44,185 nucleotides of DNA, taken from assembly GCA_947577075.1 (NCBI GenBank), contig CANPTW010000021.1:1-44185 (forward strand), given 5' to 3'. Source of the DNA: an uncultured Oscillibacter sp. GTDB lineage: Bacteria > Bacillota > Clostridia > Oscillospirales > Oscillospiraceae. Shown piece after piece: positions 6,885 through 14,780 of this stretch. How positions within the stretch are numbered: the first letter of the stretch is position 1; each line of letters begins with the position of its first letter. The notes under the pieces were generated by a model that was not told where the DNA came from, searched no databases, and saw only the letters and a list, made by a program, of their open reading frames with translations. Position numbers and translations under genes: made by a program.

Positions 6885-8157
6885 CGGCCTCTTGCGCCGG
6901 GCGCTGATGGACGCGAACCTGGCGCAGTATGAACGGGCCCTTCAAAGCGTGGAGGCCCGGGAGCCGGACTTCTCCCCCGGGTATCTCCGGGAGCGGATGC
7001 GGGTGCTGGCGGACCCCCAGGGCTGGGCGCGGCGGCGGTCCGGGGGCCGAAGGCGGCTGGACTGGCGGCTGATTGCCATTGTGGCGGCGCTGCTGCTCCT
7101 CTCCGCCTGCGCCTACGCCGTGGTCACGGGGCAGTTCTCCCAGTGGTTCCCCCGGCTGGGGGTGGACCCGAAGGCCCCGGAGGTGTCCGAGGAGGTGCTG
7201 AATCGCACGGGCACGGCCATTGAACAGAGCCAAACCGTGGGAGACGCCACGGTGACCCTCCACGCCGCCGTGTGGGACGGGAGCGACGTGTGGCTGTCCT
7301 TTGCCATCGAGAGCCCCGACATTCCGGAGGAGGTCCGGCAGTACACCCCCATCTACGGGGGAGACTGCCGCCTGCTGCTGCGGGACGACCAGTCGGAGGA
7401 GTATGCGAGAGGCATGCTGAAGGAACACTACGCCTTTACCGGCGAGGCCCCGTCTCCGGAGCAGCAGGTGGCGGACCTCCAGGACAGGCTGGAAATGGGG
7501 ATGATTATGCTGGGGATTACGCACGCCGGCGAACGGGAGGGGAACGTCCTCACCTTCCAGATCAACGCGATGCTGATTTCCCGCTGGTTCACGGAGACGA
7601 AGCGGCCGGAGCTGACCCTGCACCTGGAAAATCTCGCCACCTATGCGGACGGAAAGGGCGAGAGCATTCTCGACGAAAACGGATACGCCCAGAACCCCGG
7701 GCCGGGCACGGTCTTTCTCGAGGGGCCCTTTGACCTGACCTTTACCCTGGAGGAACCCATCCTGCCTATCAGCTACGAGGGGGCCGACGTCCGAGTGACG
7801 GTCATGGACGTCCCCCTCCACTTCACGGGGTTTAAGCTCTCCGCCCTAGAGCTGACCGCATTCTTTGACGACCCGACGGAGCCGCTGCTGCCCAAGCCCG
7901 GCGAGACCCTGACCCCGGAGCAGGAGAGCAAACTCCGAAGAATGATGGAGGATACCTTCCTCGTGTCTGGCGAGAGCGTGCGGGGCCTCTGGACGGAGGA
8001 CGGGAACTACGTGGACCTCACAAGTTCGGGATACAGCGGGGGCAGCGACGCCATAAGCCGGAACTACCCCTATCCCATCGACCCCGCCACGGTGACGGCG
8101 GTGGACATCGCCGGAATCCGGGTGGAGCTGAGCGAGCTGGAGCGTATGGACGAGTAA
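6871..8157 (+). CDS. Membrane anti-sigma-like protein (DUF4179-like)
   Basis: A 428-residue single-span membrane protein. Residues 1-65 are cytoplasmic and basic towards the membrane, a helix at about 66-86 (LIAIVAALLLLSACAYAVV) crosses it, and about 340 residues lie outside. The layout (short inside domain, one span, large outside domain) and a start inside the 3' end of the ECF sigma gene match the DUF4179-type anti-sigma families of Clostridia. No classical zinc anti-sigma motif (HxxxCxxC) is visible in the inside domain, so the assignment rests on context and topology. The ligand of the outside domain is unknown. No clear terminator follows; an AT-rich stretch leads into a second ECF-like promoter. 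Confidence 0.75.
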   Translation: MTQFDGLLRRALMDANLAQYERALQSVEAREPDFSPGYLRERMRVLADPQGWARRRSGGRRRLDWRLIAIVAALLLLSACAYAVVTGQFSQWFPRLGVDPKAPEVSEEVLNRTGTAIEQSQTVGDATVTLHAAVWDGSDVWLSFAIESPDIPEEVRQYTPIYGGDCRLLLRDDQSEEYARGMLKEHYAFTGEAPSPEQQVADLQDRLEMGMIMLGITHAGEREGNVLTFQINAMLISRWFTETKRPELTLHLENLATYADGKGESILDENGYAQNPGPGTVFLEGPFDLTFTLEEPILPISYEGADVRVTVMDVPLHFTGFKLSALELTAFFDDPTEPLLPKPGETLTPEQESKLRRMMEDTFLVSGESVRGLWTEDGNYVDLTSSGYSGGSDAISRNYPYPIDPATVTAVDIAGIRVELSELERMDE

Positions 8158-8186
8158 AAAAATATTTTCAAAATTTTTGAAAATCA

Positions 8187-8215
8187 TGTAATGCGAAGCC
8201 CTCCCCCTCCGTTTA
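8187..8215 (+). promoter_or_regulatory. Candidate ECF-sigma promoter of the stalk-protein gene
   Basis: TGTAAT (8187-8192), 17 bases, then CGTTTA (8210-8215), which is followed by C as in the copy upstream of the sigma gene. The start codon of the downstream gene is 65 bases further. This makes the stalk-protein gene a likely member of the sigma factor's regulon. Confidence 0.68.
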
Positions 8216-8280
8216 CCAGATAGAACGGGGCGGGAGGGCGTTCCCCCTCCCGCCGGAAAAACGAAAGGAAGGTCATCACC

Positions 8281-9210
8281 ATGAAAAAACGCATCGCATC
8301 CTTTGCCGGAGGCTTTATTGCCGCCCTGGCCCTGTCCCTCTGCCTGACCACCGCCCTGGCGGCCTCGGGCAAGGTGAGCTACAACTTCGCCAACGTCTCC
8401 CTGGACGGCGCGCCGAAAATCACGGCGGGACAGGATATCACCGCCGCCAACGGGCAGAAGGTCCCCGGCTCCATTCTCTACACCGACGCGGCGGGCGGGA
8501 AGACCAACTATCTGCCCATCCGCACCATCAGCGAGCTGCTGGGCACGGAGATCGGCTATGACTCCGCCACCAAGACCGTGCTTTTAGGGCAGCAGCCCGC
8601 CAAGCCGGCGCCCGAAACCCAGCCTGCCGCCGATGAGAATGTCATCGACCTCCGCACGCCGAAAACGGTGCCTGAAAACGCCCGCCGGGGCGATCCGGAG
8701 CTCATCAAGAGCCGGGGCGGCACGATCCTGCCGGACGACGACCCGGAGTCATACCGGGGCAACGACAAGATGTACAGGGACAAAAACGGGGAACTCCGTT
8801 GCGAGTATAAGGTGGGAAACGAGGAGACTATCAGCGACCTGCCCGCGAAGGAGAAGCAGCTGGCTGCTCTGGTGAACGGGGACTACCCTAAAAACAGCAA
8901 GGGAGAGAGCTATGGAAACGTCCTGTTGGCAGAGTATGTGGGCTACTGGCCGGACCTGGAGCATCTGGCCGCTTATCCGCCGGAGGGCCGTCCGGCGGGG
9001 TACATCCGCGAATCTGAGCTGCAAAAGGGCGGCGAGGCCCTGCGGGGACTGTCGAAGGAGGCGTGCCCCCATGAGTACAAAATCCCCCTGTATGACTCCG
9101 AGGGAAACGTTATCGGAGAATATAAGGTGGGCTGCCAGGGGCATTATGATACGGAAGGGCTGACCTTGGAGGAGGCCCGGGAGGTCATCATGCGGGGCCC
9201 GACCTGGTAA
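8281..9210 (+). CDS. Secreted stalk-domain (copper amine oxidase N-like) protein
   Basis: A 309-residue exported protein. Residues 1-28 form a signal peptide (MKKRIASF..LTTALAA). A domain of the copper-amine-oxidase N-terminal or stalk type follows (about residues 30-103; TNYLPIRTISELLGTEIGYDSATKTVLLG), a module common in Clostridia surface proteins and not itself enzymatic. The remainder (about 110-309) is hydrophilic and rich in Asp, Glu and Lys, with no family I recognise. It contains a repeated EYKVG motif (CEYKVGNE near 178 and EYKVGCQG near 280), suggesting an internal duplication. ATG is preceded by AAAGGAAGG. The upstream ECF-like promoter suggests it is an output of the sigma/anti-sigma pair. 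Confidence 0.8.
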   Translation: MKKRIASFAGGFIAALALSLCLTTALAASGKVSYNFANVSLDGAPKITAGQDITAANGQKVPGSILYTDAAGGKTNYLPIRTISELLGTEIGYDSATKTVLLGQQPAKPAPETQPAADENVIDLRTPKTVPENARRGDPELIKSRGGTILPDDDPESYRGNDKMYRDKNGELRCEYKVGNEETISDLPAKEKQLAALVNGDYPKNSKGESYGNVLLAEYVGYWPDLEHLAAYPPEGRPAGYIRESELQKGGEALRGLSKEACPHEYKIPLYDSEGNVIGEYKVGCQGHYDTEGLTLEEAREVIMRGPTW

Positions 9211-9598
9211 CCCATCGCCAGGCCGCCGGAGCGGGAGGATTTCAGAATTTCGGCCGCCCGGAGCGGGACGTAGGTCCTGTCTGAAAATTGTCGGAATACC
9301 CAATGGTGAGAGATTTTTTCGCCGGTTAAGACAAATTTTTTGGGCGGGCGGCCCCCCGGCAAGGAAGGAACGCGCAGGAATCCCGGCGGATTTCAAGGGT
9401 TTTTGACGCAGTCCGGGCAAACAACTTCCCGTCAAGTGCGTGCCGGCGCCGATTGGCTCGGCTTCTTAACGCATCCATATCGTTTCATGCTCCCATTTTT
9501 CTGCCGTTCCCTCTTTGCCCAGCTTTAATCGGAAGACACCCTCCAGCGCCTGCTTTCAAACCGGCCTGAATCCGGCCGCATGTATGCTCGCCCAAAAA
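9211..9598. repeat. Degenerate, reversed composite of the interspersed repeats (about 9270-9565)
   Basis: This gap holds no gene. Read on the minus strand, 9270-9385 contains TTGAAATCC.CGGGATTCCTGCGC, a CCTTGCCGG block and GGCGAAAAAATCTCTCACC.TTGGG, all matching copies A, C and D. At 9531-9565 GGAAGACACCCTC joined to CTGCTTTCAAACC copies the junction between A and C at 5.99-6.02 kb. The match is interrupted by unrelated bases, so it appears to be an old or rearranged insertion. Confidence 0.55.
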
Positions 9599-9640
9599 GA
9601 AAGCACCCACTTATGGACAACCTCCCAAGTGGGTGCTTTC
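9599..9640 (-). terminator. Intrinsic terminator after spoIVB
   Basis: A perfect 14-bp stem (9599-9612 with 9627-9640) and 14-base loop. On the minus strand it is followed by TTTTT and lies 25 bases after the spoIVB stop. Confidence 0.88.
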
Positions 9641-9664
9641 GCTGCTTAAAACTTGTTTGCGCTG

Positions 9665-10678
9665 TTAACTTTCGCAGTCCCCGGCCGCTTCCAGCATAGT
9701 TTCAATCAAAATTCCATACCCTTTGGTCGGGTCGTTGAGGAGGACATGGGTCACGGCTCCCACAATTTGGCCATTTTGCAGAATCGGACTACCCGACATT
9801 CCCTGCACGATGCCTCCGGTGGCTTCCAACAGCGCCGGGTCCGTAACGGAGAGAATCAAATCCCGTCCGTCCGCCGAGCCGGAGGCCACCCGCAGGATTT
9901 CAATCGCGTACTCCCTGACCTCGTCCCCCCGGACGTTGGCCCGGACGACGGCGGGGCCCGGCAGCGCCGTGCCTGTCGGAACCGCCTCCGCTTCTGTGGG
10001 AGCCGCTTCCAGCCGGCCGAAAATGCCGCTGCTGGTATTGGCGTACAGCGGCCCCAGGTCCCGGGTCAGGTCAAAATCTCCCCGCAGCTCTCCGGCGGCT
10101 CCCGCCTCGCCCCGCTTTACCGCCTTCACGGTGGAGGGCAGAATGGAACCGTTGGAGAAGGGCATCAGCAGCGCCGTGTCCGTGTCCGTCACGCCGTGGC
10201 CCAGAGCTCCGAAGACGCCGGTGGCGGGATCATACCAGGTCATGGTGCCGATTCCCGCCATGCTGTCCCGAACCCAGGCGCCGATGCAGTAAACGCCCTG
10301 ATCGTTCCGGGAGGGTTCCACCGACAGGGTCATATTGTCCCCGTCCCGGCTGATCTGGAGGTCCGAGGCAGTCCCGCCGCTCCTTTGCAGCAGGGACTGA
10401 AACTGCTCCGTGGAGGTCACGGCGTCGCCGCCGCATTTGATAATGACGTCCCCGGTGCGTAGGCCGCACTCCTTGGCGGGCGTTCCCCCTTCCGTCAGCT
10501 TCACCACTACAACGCCCCGGGAAAACAGCTTGATGCCCACCGTGTGGCCCACCGGGACCAGCATTCGGGGCTCTGCCGCCCTTACCGTCACGCTTCCCCC
10601 GGCGCACAGCAAAAACGCAAGCGCCAGCGCCGCCCCGGCGCCCAGCGCCCGCTTCGCGAATTTTGAAGGTCCATACAA
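9665..10678 (-). CDS. spoIVB: SpoIVB-type peptidase (S55), sporulation signalling protease
   Basis: A 337-residue forespore-secreted serine protease. In Bacillus, SpoIVB cleaves SpoIVFA and so releases pro-sigma-K processing across the forespore membranes. Residues about 8-36 form a signal/anchor segment, about 50-125 a PDZ domain (GIKLFSRGVVVVKLTEGGTPAKECGLRTGDVI), and the rest the S55 domain. His161 (GALGHG), Asp280 and Ser295 (GMSGSP) fit the known catalytic triad; the Asp-to-Ser spacing of 15 equals that of the Bacillus enzyme (363/378). The frame is open 158 codons further upstream, but AAAGGGG lies 9 bases before TTG at 10678 and the signal segment begins there. It sits alone, downstream of ftsZ, behind its own terminator. 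The gene is strong evidence for an endospore former. Confidence 0.93.
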   Translation of the reverse strand: MYGPSKFAKRALGAGAALALAFLLCAGGSVTVRAAEPRMLVPVGHTVGIKLFSRGVVVVKLTEGGTPAKECGLRTGDVIIKCGGDAVTSTEQFQSLLQRSGGTASDLQISRDGDNMTLSVEPSRNDQGVYCIGAWVRDSMAGIGTMTWYDPATGVFGALGHGVTDTDTALLMPFSNGSILPSTVKAVKRGEAGAAGELRGDFDLTRDLGPLYANTSSGIFGRLEAAPTEAEAVPTGTALPGPAVVRANVRGDEVREYAIEILRVASGSADGRDLILSVTDPALLEATGGIVQGMSGSPILQNGQIVGAVTHVLLNDPTKGYGILIETMLEAAGDCES

Positions 10679-10692
10679 AAAAATCACCCCTT

Positions 10693-10728
10693 TCCGGCCT
10701 GCCAAAAGGAGCTTTTCGGCAGGCCGGA
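10693..10728 (-). other. Long hairpin abutting the spoIVB ribosome-binding site
   Basis: An 11-bp stem (TCCGGCCTGCC at 10693-10703 with its complement 10718-10728) continues inward as AAAAG/CTTTT (10704-10708 with 10712-10716). On the minus strand it ends next to AAAGGGG, the spoIVB ribosome-binding site, which is followed by T7. It could affect translation or act as an imperfect terminator. Confidence 0.6.
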
Positions 10729-11133
10729 CAAGCTCTTCTCGTTCTGAAAAACCTGCGGCCGGGGAAAGAAGCGCCCCTTCCGGGCCCTCTTTCACGCCGG
10801 TTTCCTTCCCGTCTCCAATGCGCTTTCGGCAGACTTCTTTTCGTGTCAAACGCCGCTTCCGGCCTGACGACAGCCGGCACAGCTGAAAAGGCTCCTCCTC
10901 TTCGGCCCGGCGCCGCGAACCGCCCAAGCGGTTTTCCGCACCCGGCCTTATAAGGAAGCGCACAGGCGCTCCGCGCCCCGGCAAACCCGCGGTCCGCCGG
11001 TTGAAAAAGGGCGCCGTTTGCTTCTTTTCACCTGCGCCGACTATATCATTTGCCGAAACCGGGAATTCAGCACAAGCAAAAAGCGGCAGCGCCGCCATGG
11101 CGGCACTTCCCTGTTCCGGCGGCGCAAGGCATG
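10729..11133. other. Non-coding spacer upstream of spoIVB
   Basis: No gene is supported. A TGAATT (11064-11069) and TATAGT (11040-11045) pair on the minus strand, 18 bases apart, could be a promoter for spoIVB with a leader of about 360 nt. Its -35 resembles forespore-sigma sites, but the match is weak. Confidence 0.35.
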
Positions 11134-11164
11134 AAAAAGACCCCGGAGACAAACATCTCCAGGG
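11134..11164 (-). terminator. Intrinsic terminator after ftsZ
   Basis: A stem of CCCTGGAGA with TCTCCGGGG (minus strand, one imperfect pair) is followed by TCTTTTT. It lies about 60 bases past the ftsZ stop and separates ftsZ from spoIVB. Confidence 0.85.
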
Positions 11165-11224
11165 CCTTCCTCATTTTTCTTATGGAAATTTTTTGCCCGC
11201 CTCCGCCTCTCCGGGGAAACGGCG

Positions 11225-12346
11225 TCAGTCCCGCTTGTTGAAAATCTTGAAAATGTCCTCAAAGGGGTCGTCCTCGGGGACCTCCGGCTTGGGCACATCC
11301 TCCTCGGTCAGGGGCGCCGGCTCCTCCGTCTTGGCCTCTTCCCCCGTTCCGGCATCCTCTCCGGCCATCTTGTTGGGCAGCTGGCCCGGAGCCTTGTCAA
11401 AGCCGGTGGCAATCACGGTGACCCGGATCTCGTCGTCCAGCGTCTCGTCAAAGGTGGCGCCGAAGATGGTGTTGGCGTCCGGGTGGACGGAGGCCTGCAC
11501 CAGGCCGGCGGCCTGCTCGATCTCCTCCAGGCCGATGTCGGGCGATCCGGCCACGTTGATCAGGATGCCCCGGGCGCCGTTGATGCTGGTCTCCAGCAGG
11601 GGGCTGGAGATGGCCAGCTTGGCGGCCTCCTCCGCCTTGCCCTTTCCGGCGGCCCGGCCCACGCCCATGTGGGCAAGGCCCGCGTCCTTCATGATGGCGG
11701 TCACGTCGGCAAAGTCCAGATTGATAAAGCCCGTGTCCCGGATCAGGTCCGAGATGGACTGCACCGCCTGGCGCAGCACGTCGTCCGCGATTTCAAAGGC
11801 GTTGGCAAAGGTGATCTTCTGGTCCGTGGCATGCTTGAGGCGCTCGTTGGGGATGATGACCAGGGAATCCACCTTGGTCCGGAGCTCCTCGATGCCGCCC
11901 TCCGCCTGCTGCATCCGGCGGCGCCCCTCGAAGCCGAAGGGCTTCGTCACCACGCCCACGGTGAGGATGTCCAGCTCCTTGGCCAGCTCCGCCACAATGG
12001 GGGCCGCCCCGGTGCCGGTGCCGCCGCCCATGCCGGCGGTGATGAAGACCATGTCCGTCTCCTCCAGGGCCTTGGCAATCTGGTTGCGGCTCTCCTCGGC
12101 GGACTTGCGGCCCACCTCCGGGTCCGAGCCCGCGCCCTGTCCGTGGGTCAGCTTTTCGCCAATCTGGATCTTATACGCGGCGCTGGAGACGTTCAGCGCC
12201 TGCTTGTCCGTGTTCACGGCCACAAAGTCCACGCCCTTTGTTCCCGAGCTGACCATGCGGTTCACCACGTTATTTCCAGCGCCGCCGACGCCGATCACCT
12301 TGATGTTGACAACGGTATCGGGACTGCTTTCCAAACCAAATGCCAT
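11225..12346 (-). CDS. ftsZ: Cell division GTPase FtsZ
   Basis: A 373-residue tubulin-like GTPase that forms the division ring. GGAGNNVV (21-28) and the signature GGGTGTG (108-114) bind GTP, and the T7 loop NLDFAD (209-214) supplies the catalytic aspartates. The globular part ends near 315, followed by an acidic Glu/Pro linker and a C-terminal [14 protein letters not shown]. The usual membrane-tether-binding peptide (D/E-IPxFLR) is not recognisable there. The ATG at 12346 has GGAGG 7 bases upstream; an in-frame upstream ATG lacks one. It has its own promoter, a terminator downstream, and no ftsA before it. Confidence 0.97.
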   Translation of the reverse strand: MAFGLESSPDTVVNIKVIGVGGAGNNVVNRMVSSGTKGVDFVAVNTDKQALNVSSAAYKIQIGEKLTHGQGAGSDPEVGRKSAEESRNQIAKALEETDMVFITAGMGGGTGTGAAPIVAELAKELDILTVGVVTKPFGFEGRRRMQQAEGGIEELRTKVDSLVIIPNERLKHATDQKITFANAFEIADDVLRQAVQSISDLIRDTGFINLDFADVTAIMKDAGLAHMGVGRAAGKGKAEEAAKLAISSPLLETSINGARGILINVAGSPDIGLEEIEQAAGLVQASVHPDANTIFGATFDETLDDEIRVTVIATGFDKAPGQLPNKMAGEDAGTGEEAKTEEPAPLTEEDVPKPEVPEDDPFEDIFKIFNKRD

Positions 12347-12537
12347 AGTGCTGCCTCCTGCTATCATTTGTGCGAACGCCTCCGCCGCGAAAACCGCGGC
12401 GGGCGCAAACATTCACCGTCCTCCGCCCTGAGACGGGTAAGAAGTCTTCCTGAAAATTCCATGGGCCGGCCGCCTTCCCCCGCCGGGGAGCCCGGAGGCG
12501 TTTTTTCAATATCCTGCGCCGATGGAGCCTTTTATCT

Positions 12538-12566
12538 ATTGTAAGCCACTTTTTCGCTCCGGTCAA
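12538..12566 (-). promoter_or_regulatory. Promoter of ftsZ
   Basis: TTGACC (12561-12566) and TACAAT (12538-12543) on the minus strand, 17 bases apart, in the ftsQ-ftsZ gap. The leader would be about 185 nt. It lets ftsZ be expressed separately from the upstream cluster. Confidence 0.8.
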
Positions 12567-12620
12567 GTGCCTGTTTCACTTTCGACGCAAATTCTCAAAA
12601 AATCCTGACCCAACCTCCAC

Positions 12621-13391
12621 TCAGCGTTCGTTCGGAATGATGAACACCCGGTCGCTCTCCAGCCGGAGATCGATGGTGCCGGTCATGTTGCTCTGGATCT
12701 TTTCGCTTTCCAGCGTCTTGGCCAGCTTCTTCAGCTCCCACCCGTAATCCGCGCCGTAGGCCATCCGCACCGTAAAGCGGCCGATATAGTCCATATTCAG
12801 ACAGGCCAGGTCGTCCAGGCGGATGCCGTCCACGTTCTCCGTCAGCCCCGCCTCGTCCAGCGCCTCCAGCAGGGCCAGAAGGCTGCTCTGCTGGGCCGCG
12901 TACTCCGTGGCCAGGGCGAGGGACGTCCCCACCGAGGGCGCCAGAAGCTCACAGCCGGAGATTCGGCCGTATCCGGCCGCCTGTCCCTCCGGCAGCTGCT
13001 CCACAATCTTTCCCCCGGCGCTGATGAGCCAGGCGCTGCCGTCCTGAACCAGGGCAAAGGGCCGCCCGCTCTCGTGGACCTCAATGAGCAGGGTGTCCGG
13101 CAGCTTCCGGTTCACCCGGATATCCTCGATATAGGGGAGCGCGCCGGTGATGGCCCGCACAATGTCATACTTGTTCAAAAGATACATATTGGACCCGGGC
13201 TCCACCCCGGAGGCCTCCCGGATCTCCTCCGCCGTATAACGCCTCTGCCCGGTGACGACAATCTCCTCCACCCGGAAAAACAGCGTCATGGCCCCGATGA
13301 TGGCGGCGCAGATCAGCAAAACGGACAGCAGCTTATAGAGGAACCCAAAGCTCCCCCTTCCCCGCCGCTTCGAATGTCTCCGTCTTGCCAT
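12621..13391 (-). CDS. ftsQ: Cell division protein FtsQ/DivIB
   Basis: A 256-residue bitopic membrane protein of the divisome, which in other bacteria bridges FtsL and FtsB to the septal synthase. A basic inside segment (MARRRHSKRRGRG), one membrane helix (about 16-40) and an outside POTRA domain (about 41-112; FRVEEIVVTGQRRYTAEEIREASGVEPGSNMYLLNKYDI..LPYIEDIRVNRKLPDTLLIEVHE) are visible, followed by the FtsQ beta domain. ATG at 13391 is preceded by GTGGAG about 7 bases away. It lies between murA and ftsZ, the standard place. Confidence 0.92.
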   Translation of the reverse strand: MARRRHSKRRGRGSFGFLYKLLSVLLICAAIIGAMTLFFRVEEIVVTGQRRYTAEEIREASGVEPGSNMYLLNKYDIVRAITGALPYIEDIRVNRKLPDTLLIEVHESGRPFALVQDGSAWLISAGGKIVEQLPEGQAAGYGRISGCELLAPSVGTSLALATEYAAQQSSLLALLEALDEAGLTENVDGIRLDDLACLNMDYIGRFTVRMAYGADYGWELKKLAKTLESEKIQSNMTGTIDLRLESDRVFIIPNER

Positions 13392-13458
13392 GGCTGCGCT
13401 CCACTTCTATCTTCAGGCGGCTTCCGCAAGGACGGGAAGCCGCCGCTCCGTCTGTCGT

Positions 13459-14718
13459 TCACTCCGGGTTCCGGCCGATCTCGGCCCCCAGGGCCCGGAG
13501 GTCCCTTGCAATATCCTCATATCCCCGGTCAATGTGACCGATTTCGGAAATCCGTGTCTCCCCCTCCGCGGCCAGGGCCGCCACGCACAGGGCCGCCCCG
13601 CCCCGCAGATCCGTGCAGCGCACCGGCGCGCCCCGGAGGCTCTTCACGCCGGACACCACCGCCGCCCGTCCGGAAACCCGGATGTCGGCCCCCATGCGGG
13701 TCAGCTCATCCACATGGCGGTACCGGCTGGCAAACATATTTTCCTCGAACACGGTGGCGCCCCGGCTCTTCAGCAGCGCCGCCATCAAAATGGCCTGGGC
13801 GTCGGTGGGAAAGCCGGGATACGGCGCCGTCCGCACCGGGCGGACCGCCGAGAGGCCGCGCTCACGGGTGCAGGCGATGCCGCCCCGGTCGGAGAGGATG
13901 GAGCAGCCCGCCTCCCGCAGGACGGCGGTCACGGTGGAAAGATGCTCCTCCTTCGCCCCTCGCAGGTAAATTCCGCCCCCCGCGGAAGCCGCCGCGCAGA
14001 GGTAGGTCGCCGCCACAATCCGGTCCGGCATGACGGTGTAAGTACAGCCGTGGAGCGGCCGCCCGCCCTCTACGGACACGGTGGACGTCCCCGCGCCGGA
14101 AACCCTGGCCCCGCAGGCGTTGAGAAAGTTCTGGAGGTCCACGATCTCGGGCTCCCTGGCGGCGTTGGCAATGCTTGTGACCCCCCGGGCGCCGCAGGCC
14201 GCCAGCATCAGGTTCTCCGTGGCGCCCACGGAGGGGAGGCTCAGCACGATCTCGCATCCTTGCAGGCGGCGGGCCCTGCAGTGCAGCACGCCGCCCGCGT
14301 CGTCAATCTCCGCCCCCAGGTCCCGCAGGCCCGAGAGGTGGAGGTCGATGGGCCGGGGGCCCAGCTCACAGCCGCCGGGATAACTCAGCTCCGCCCGGCC
14401 GCACCGGGCCAGAATCGCCCCCAGGAACATGGCGGAGGACCGCATTTCCCTCATCAGCGTGTCCGAGACTGCGCAGCCGTCCAGGCTCCGGGCGTCTACC
14501 AGGAGGGTGTTTTCCCCCTCCCAGCGGGTTCCGCAGCCCAGATCCCGCAGAATATGGATTGAGGCGTCCACATCCCGCAGGCGGGGGCAGCCCCGCAGCT
14601 CCACCTGGTCCCCCGTCAGCAGCGCGGCCGCCAGAATGGGCAGGATGCTGTTTTTCGCCCCCTGGATGCTGGCCTCGCCCCGCAGGCGGCTGCCGCCTTT
14701 CACGATCAACTGGCTCAT
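13459..14718 (-). CDS. murA: UDP-N-acetylglucosamine 1-carboxyvinyltransferase
   Basis: A 419-residue cytoplasmic enzyme that transfers enolpyruvate from PEP to UDP-GlcNAc, the first committed step of peptidoglycan synthesis. Lys22-Asn23 (GAKNS) and the loop cysteine Cys117 (YPGGCELGPRPIDLHL) are present; a cysteine here usually means fosfomycin sensitivity at the target. The length is normal. It sits between murG and ftsQ as in many Clostridia. A second murA copy elsewhere is usual in Firmicutes and cannot be judged here. Confidence 0.97.
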   Translation of the reverse strand: MSQLIVKGGSRLRGEASIQGAKNSILPILAAALLTGDQVELRGCPRLRDVDASIHILRDLGCGTRWEGENTLLVDARSLDGCAVSDTLMREMRSSAMFLGAILARCGRAELSYPGGCELGPRPIDLHLSGLRDLGAEIDDAGGVLHCRARRLQGCEIVLSLPSVGATENLMLAACGARGVTSIANAAREPEIVDLQNFLNACGARVSGAGTSTVSVEGGRPLHGCTYTVMPDRIVAATYLCAAASAGGGIYLRGAKEEHLSTVTAVLREAGCSILSDRGGIACTRERGLSAVRPVRTAPYPGFPTDAQAILMAALLKSRGATVFEENMFASRYRHVDELTRMGADIRVSGRAAVVSGVKSLRGAPVRCTDLRGGAALCVAALAAEGETRISEIGHIDRGYEDIARDLRALGAEIGRNPE

Positions 14719-14780
14719 TTCCGTCCCTCCGCTCCAAGAATGGTATAACGCTCCATCCTATGGGCAAAGGGGACTTCTGG

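Noticed and set aside
10679-11152. A 158-codon extension of spoIVB upstream
   Set aside because: The TTG at 10678 has a ribosome-binding site and the signal segment begins there; the extension is low-complexity and runs back to the ftsZ terminator.
12440-12515. Plus-strand terminator in the ftsQ-ftsZ gap (hairpin then TTTTTT)
   Set aside because: No plus-strand transcript enters it and the stem is interrupted.
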